Below, piece by piece: positions 32,374 through 34,452 of a DNA stretch of 34,452 bases. Where the stretch lies: contig QUFC01000044.1 of NCBI GenBank assembly GCA_003478355.1, positions 1 through 34,452 on the forward strand. Reading direction: 5' to 3'. A program made the translations under genes and the position numbers. This DNA comes from Lachnospiraceae bacterium AM48-27BH (GTDB lineage: Bacteria; Bacillota; Clostridia; Lachnospirales; Lachnospiraceae). The first letter of the stretch is position 1, and the number at the start of each line of letters is the position of its first letter. A model generated the notes under the pieces. It did not search any database. It was given only the letters and a program-made list of their open reading frames with translations, and was not told the DNA's origin.

Positions 32374-34452
32374 CTATCTGGGAACCTCTACCATCATATA
32401 TGCCTCAACCATATCGTCTACCTGGACATCATTGAACTTCTCAAATACAAGTCCACACTCATATCCGGTCGCCACTTCCTTCACATCGTCCTTGAAACGT
32501 TTCAGGGATGCCAAAGCGCCTTCAAAGATCTGCTCGCCCTCACGGGTAATACGGACAGAACAGCCTCTCTGGAACTTACCGTCCATAACGTAAGACCTGC
32601 GATGGTTCCGACGCCGGAAGCCTTGAATAACTGACGCACGATGGCATGACCAATCACCTTCTCCTCAAATACAGGATCCAGCATACCCTTCATCGCAGCC
32701 TCTACGTCCTCGATTGCCTGATAAATGACACGATACAGTCTGATATCTACTTTTTCACGTTCCGCAATGGATTTTGCAGTTGCATCTGGTCTTACGTTAA
32801 ATCCGATGATGATGGCATTCGATGCAGACGCTAAGGAAACATCGGACTCGTTGATTGCGCCAACGCCTCCATGAATCACTTTGACCATAACCTCTTCATT
32901 AGACAGCTTGGTCAGGCTCTGCTTTACTGCCTCTACAGAACCCTGAACATCGGCTTTTACGATGATCGGGAGTTCTTTTACATTACCGGCCTTGATCTGG
33001 GTAAACAGATCATCCAGGGATAATTTTGCCTTAGTCTCTTCCAGCAGCTTGTTCTTGCTCTCAGAAATAAAGGTATCTGCGAAGCTTCTTGCCTCTTTCT
33101 CGTTCTCGGTCACTACGAATACCTCACCGGCATTCGGCACACCGTTTAAGCCCAGGATCTCAACTGGTGTCGATGGAGTTGCCTCTTTCACGCGGCGTCC
33201 CTTATCATCCATCATGGCACGTACTTTACCGTAGCATGCGCCAACGGCGATGTTGTCGCCTACGTGGAGAGTACCCTTCTGAACCAGAACGGTTGCAACC
33301 GGGCCTTTGCCCTTATCCAGCTCTGCCTCGATCACCAGGCCTCTTGCGTTACGGTTTGGATTGGCTTTCAGCTCCTTTACCTCAGCTGTCAGGATGATCA
33401 TCTCCAACAGCTCCGGAATACCCTCATGGGTATGTGCAGATACCGGAACGAAAATGGTACTGCCGCCCCAATCCTCTGGCACTAACTCATACTCTGCCAG
33501 TTCCTGTTTTACACGTTCGATATTTGCACTTGGCTTATCGATCTTGTTGATAGCAACAATAATCTCAACGCCTGCTGCCTTTGCATGGTTGATCGCCTCA
33601 ACGGTCTGCGGCATCACGCCATCATCTGCTGCAACTACCAGAACTGCAATATCGGTAGACTGCGCGCCACGCATACGCATAGCGGTAAATGCCTCATGTC
33701 CCGGAGTATCTAAGAAAGTAATCTTCTGTCCATTGATCTCTACTACATACGCACCAATGTGCTGGGTGATACCGCCTGCCTCTTTTGCAGTGACATTGGC
33801 TTTACGGATGGCATCCAGAAGGGAGGTCTTACCATGGTCAACGTGACCCATAACGCAGACTACCGGAGGTCTGGAAACCATATCTTTCTCATCCTCTTCA
33901 TCCTCACGCAGCAATTCCTCGATCACATCGACCTTTTCCTCTTTCTCACAGAGAACATCATACTCCATAGCGATCTCTTCTGCCTGCTCGTAGTCGATCT
34001 CCTGGTTTAAGGTAACGATCTGACCTTTTAAGAATAACTTCTTAACAATGGCAGATGGCTGCAGTTTCATCTTCTCCGCCAACTCTTTGATGGTCAATAC
34101 ATCCGGAATGGTAATAACCTTGATGGTCTCCTCTACCTTCTCTTCTACTGGTTTCTGAGGCATGATGAACGGATGCTTGGAAACGGATTTGCCCTTGTTC
34201 TTTGGTCCGTCCTCTGTCATGTTCTTCTTATCATAACGATCGTTCTTATAAGCGTTCTTATTCGCACGATTGCTCTGTGGCTTGGTTGCTAATGGGGTAT
34301 CGAAAGACTTTGCGCTGTCTCTCTGGCCGGAACGTCCGCCCTGACCGCCGCGGTTATCACGGTTGCCCTGGAAACCCCCCTGACCGCCGCGGTTGTCACG
34401 ATTGCCCTGGAAACCACCCTGACCATTACGGTTGTCACGGTTGCCCTGGAAA
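32374..34452 (-). CDS. infB: Translation initiation factor IF-2 (5' end outside window; apparent frameshift)
   Basis: At least 690 residues. From the right edge: a Gly/Asn/Arg-rich tandem repeat (about 34335-34451), a linker, IF2_N ([21 protein letters not shown]), the GTPase domain ([28 protein letters not shown]) and domains II, III and the start of IV. An in-frame ATG at 34218-34220 is not the true start, since the frame is open and repeat-coding to the edge. At about 32594 the frame shifts: SGVGTIAG should continue as [13 protein letters not shown], found in the other frame to 32374. One missing base explains it. Because the C-terminal fMet-tRNA domain is essential, a sequencing or assembly error is the best explanation. 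Confidence 0.95.
34335..34451 (-). repeat. Tandem 39-bp (13-residue) repeat in the IF-2 N-terminus
   Basis: Three consecutive units of FQGNRDN-(R/N)-GGQGG type are encoded at the window edge (first unit [13 protein letters not shown], then [13 protein letters not shown] twice, the last running into RSGQRDSAK). More units may lie beyond the edge. Confidence 0.85.

Overview
The window looks like a chromosome segment of a gut-type Clostridia, most likely a Lachnospiraceae. The evidence is the Firmicutes order infB-rbfA-nrnA-truB-ribF-rpsO-pnp, low-to-middle GC, Gram-positive ribosome binding sites and a LoaP/NusG-led exopolysaccharide operon. No rRNA, tRNA or CRISPR array was seen.

Region 1 (1-~10,200, mostly + strand) is the right part of an integrative conjugative element (ICE). 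It holds the C-terminal part of a relaxase cut by the window edge, a divergent XRE repressor, a small HTH protein, a response regulator and histidine kinase, a LanFEG-type ABC transporter (one ATPase, two permeases) and a small lipoprotein. The last five look like a stand-alone lantibiotic or peptide-resistance module. They are followed by a sigma-like factor, two small ICE proteins and a large serine recombinase. A ~23-bp hairpin recurs four times in the element, and a 508-base stretch without a convincing gene may be a structured RNA.

Region 2 (~10,260-24,713, - strand, transcribed right to left) is a capsule/exopolysaccharide operon. In transcription order it has a LoaP-like antiterminator, a PglF/CapD-type NDP-sugar dehydratase, a DegT aminotransferase, a phosphoglycosyl transferase, a GT2, a GT4, a Wzy-type polymerase, a broken GT2, a flippase fragment, a LicD-cytidylyltransferase fusion, an asparagine-synthase-like gene, an amino-acid permease and an intact Wzx flippase. 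The first genes have balanced composition. From about 20,170 leftward the DNA is very AT-rich, as expected of an exchangeable serotype cassette.

Region 3 (24,740-26,218) is the most striking part. A tyrosine recombinase gene sits between two perfect 25-bp inverted repeats, each a recombinase-core-like dyad. Inside the segment, next to the left repeat, lies a near-consensus sigma-A promoter (TTGACA, 17 bp, TAAAAT) pointing out through the repeat into loaP. At the other end the recombinase gene stops at a strong terminator touching the right repeat. This reads as a self-contained invertible promoter switch, drawn here in the ON state, controlling the whole polysaccharide operon.

Region 4 (26,259-34,452, - strand) is the housekeeping translation/RNA operon ending in pnp, with a structured rpsO-pnp leader and an infB that runs off the right edge and carries a glycine-rich tandem repeat.

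Caution: four genes (infB, loaP, the asparagine-synthase-like gene, one GT2) each look one base short. Because infB is essential, at least that one is probably a sequencing or assembly error, so the others should not be taken as real mutations without read-level checks.
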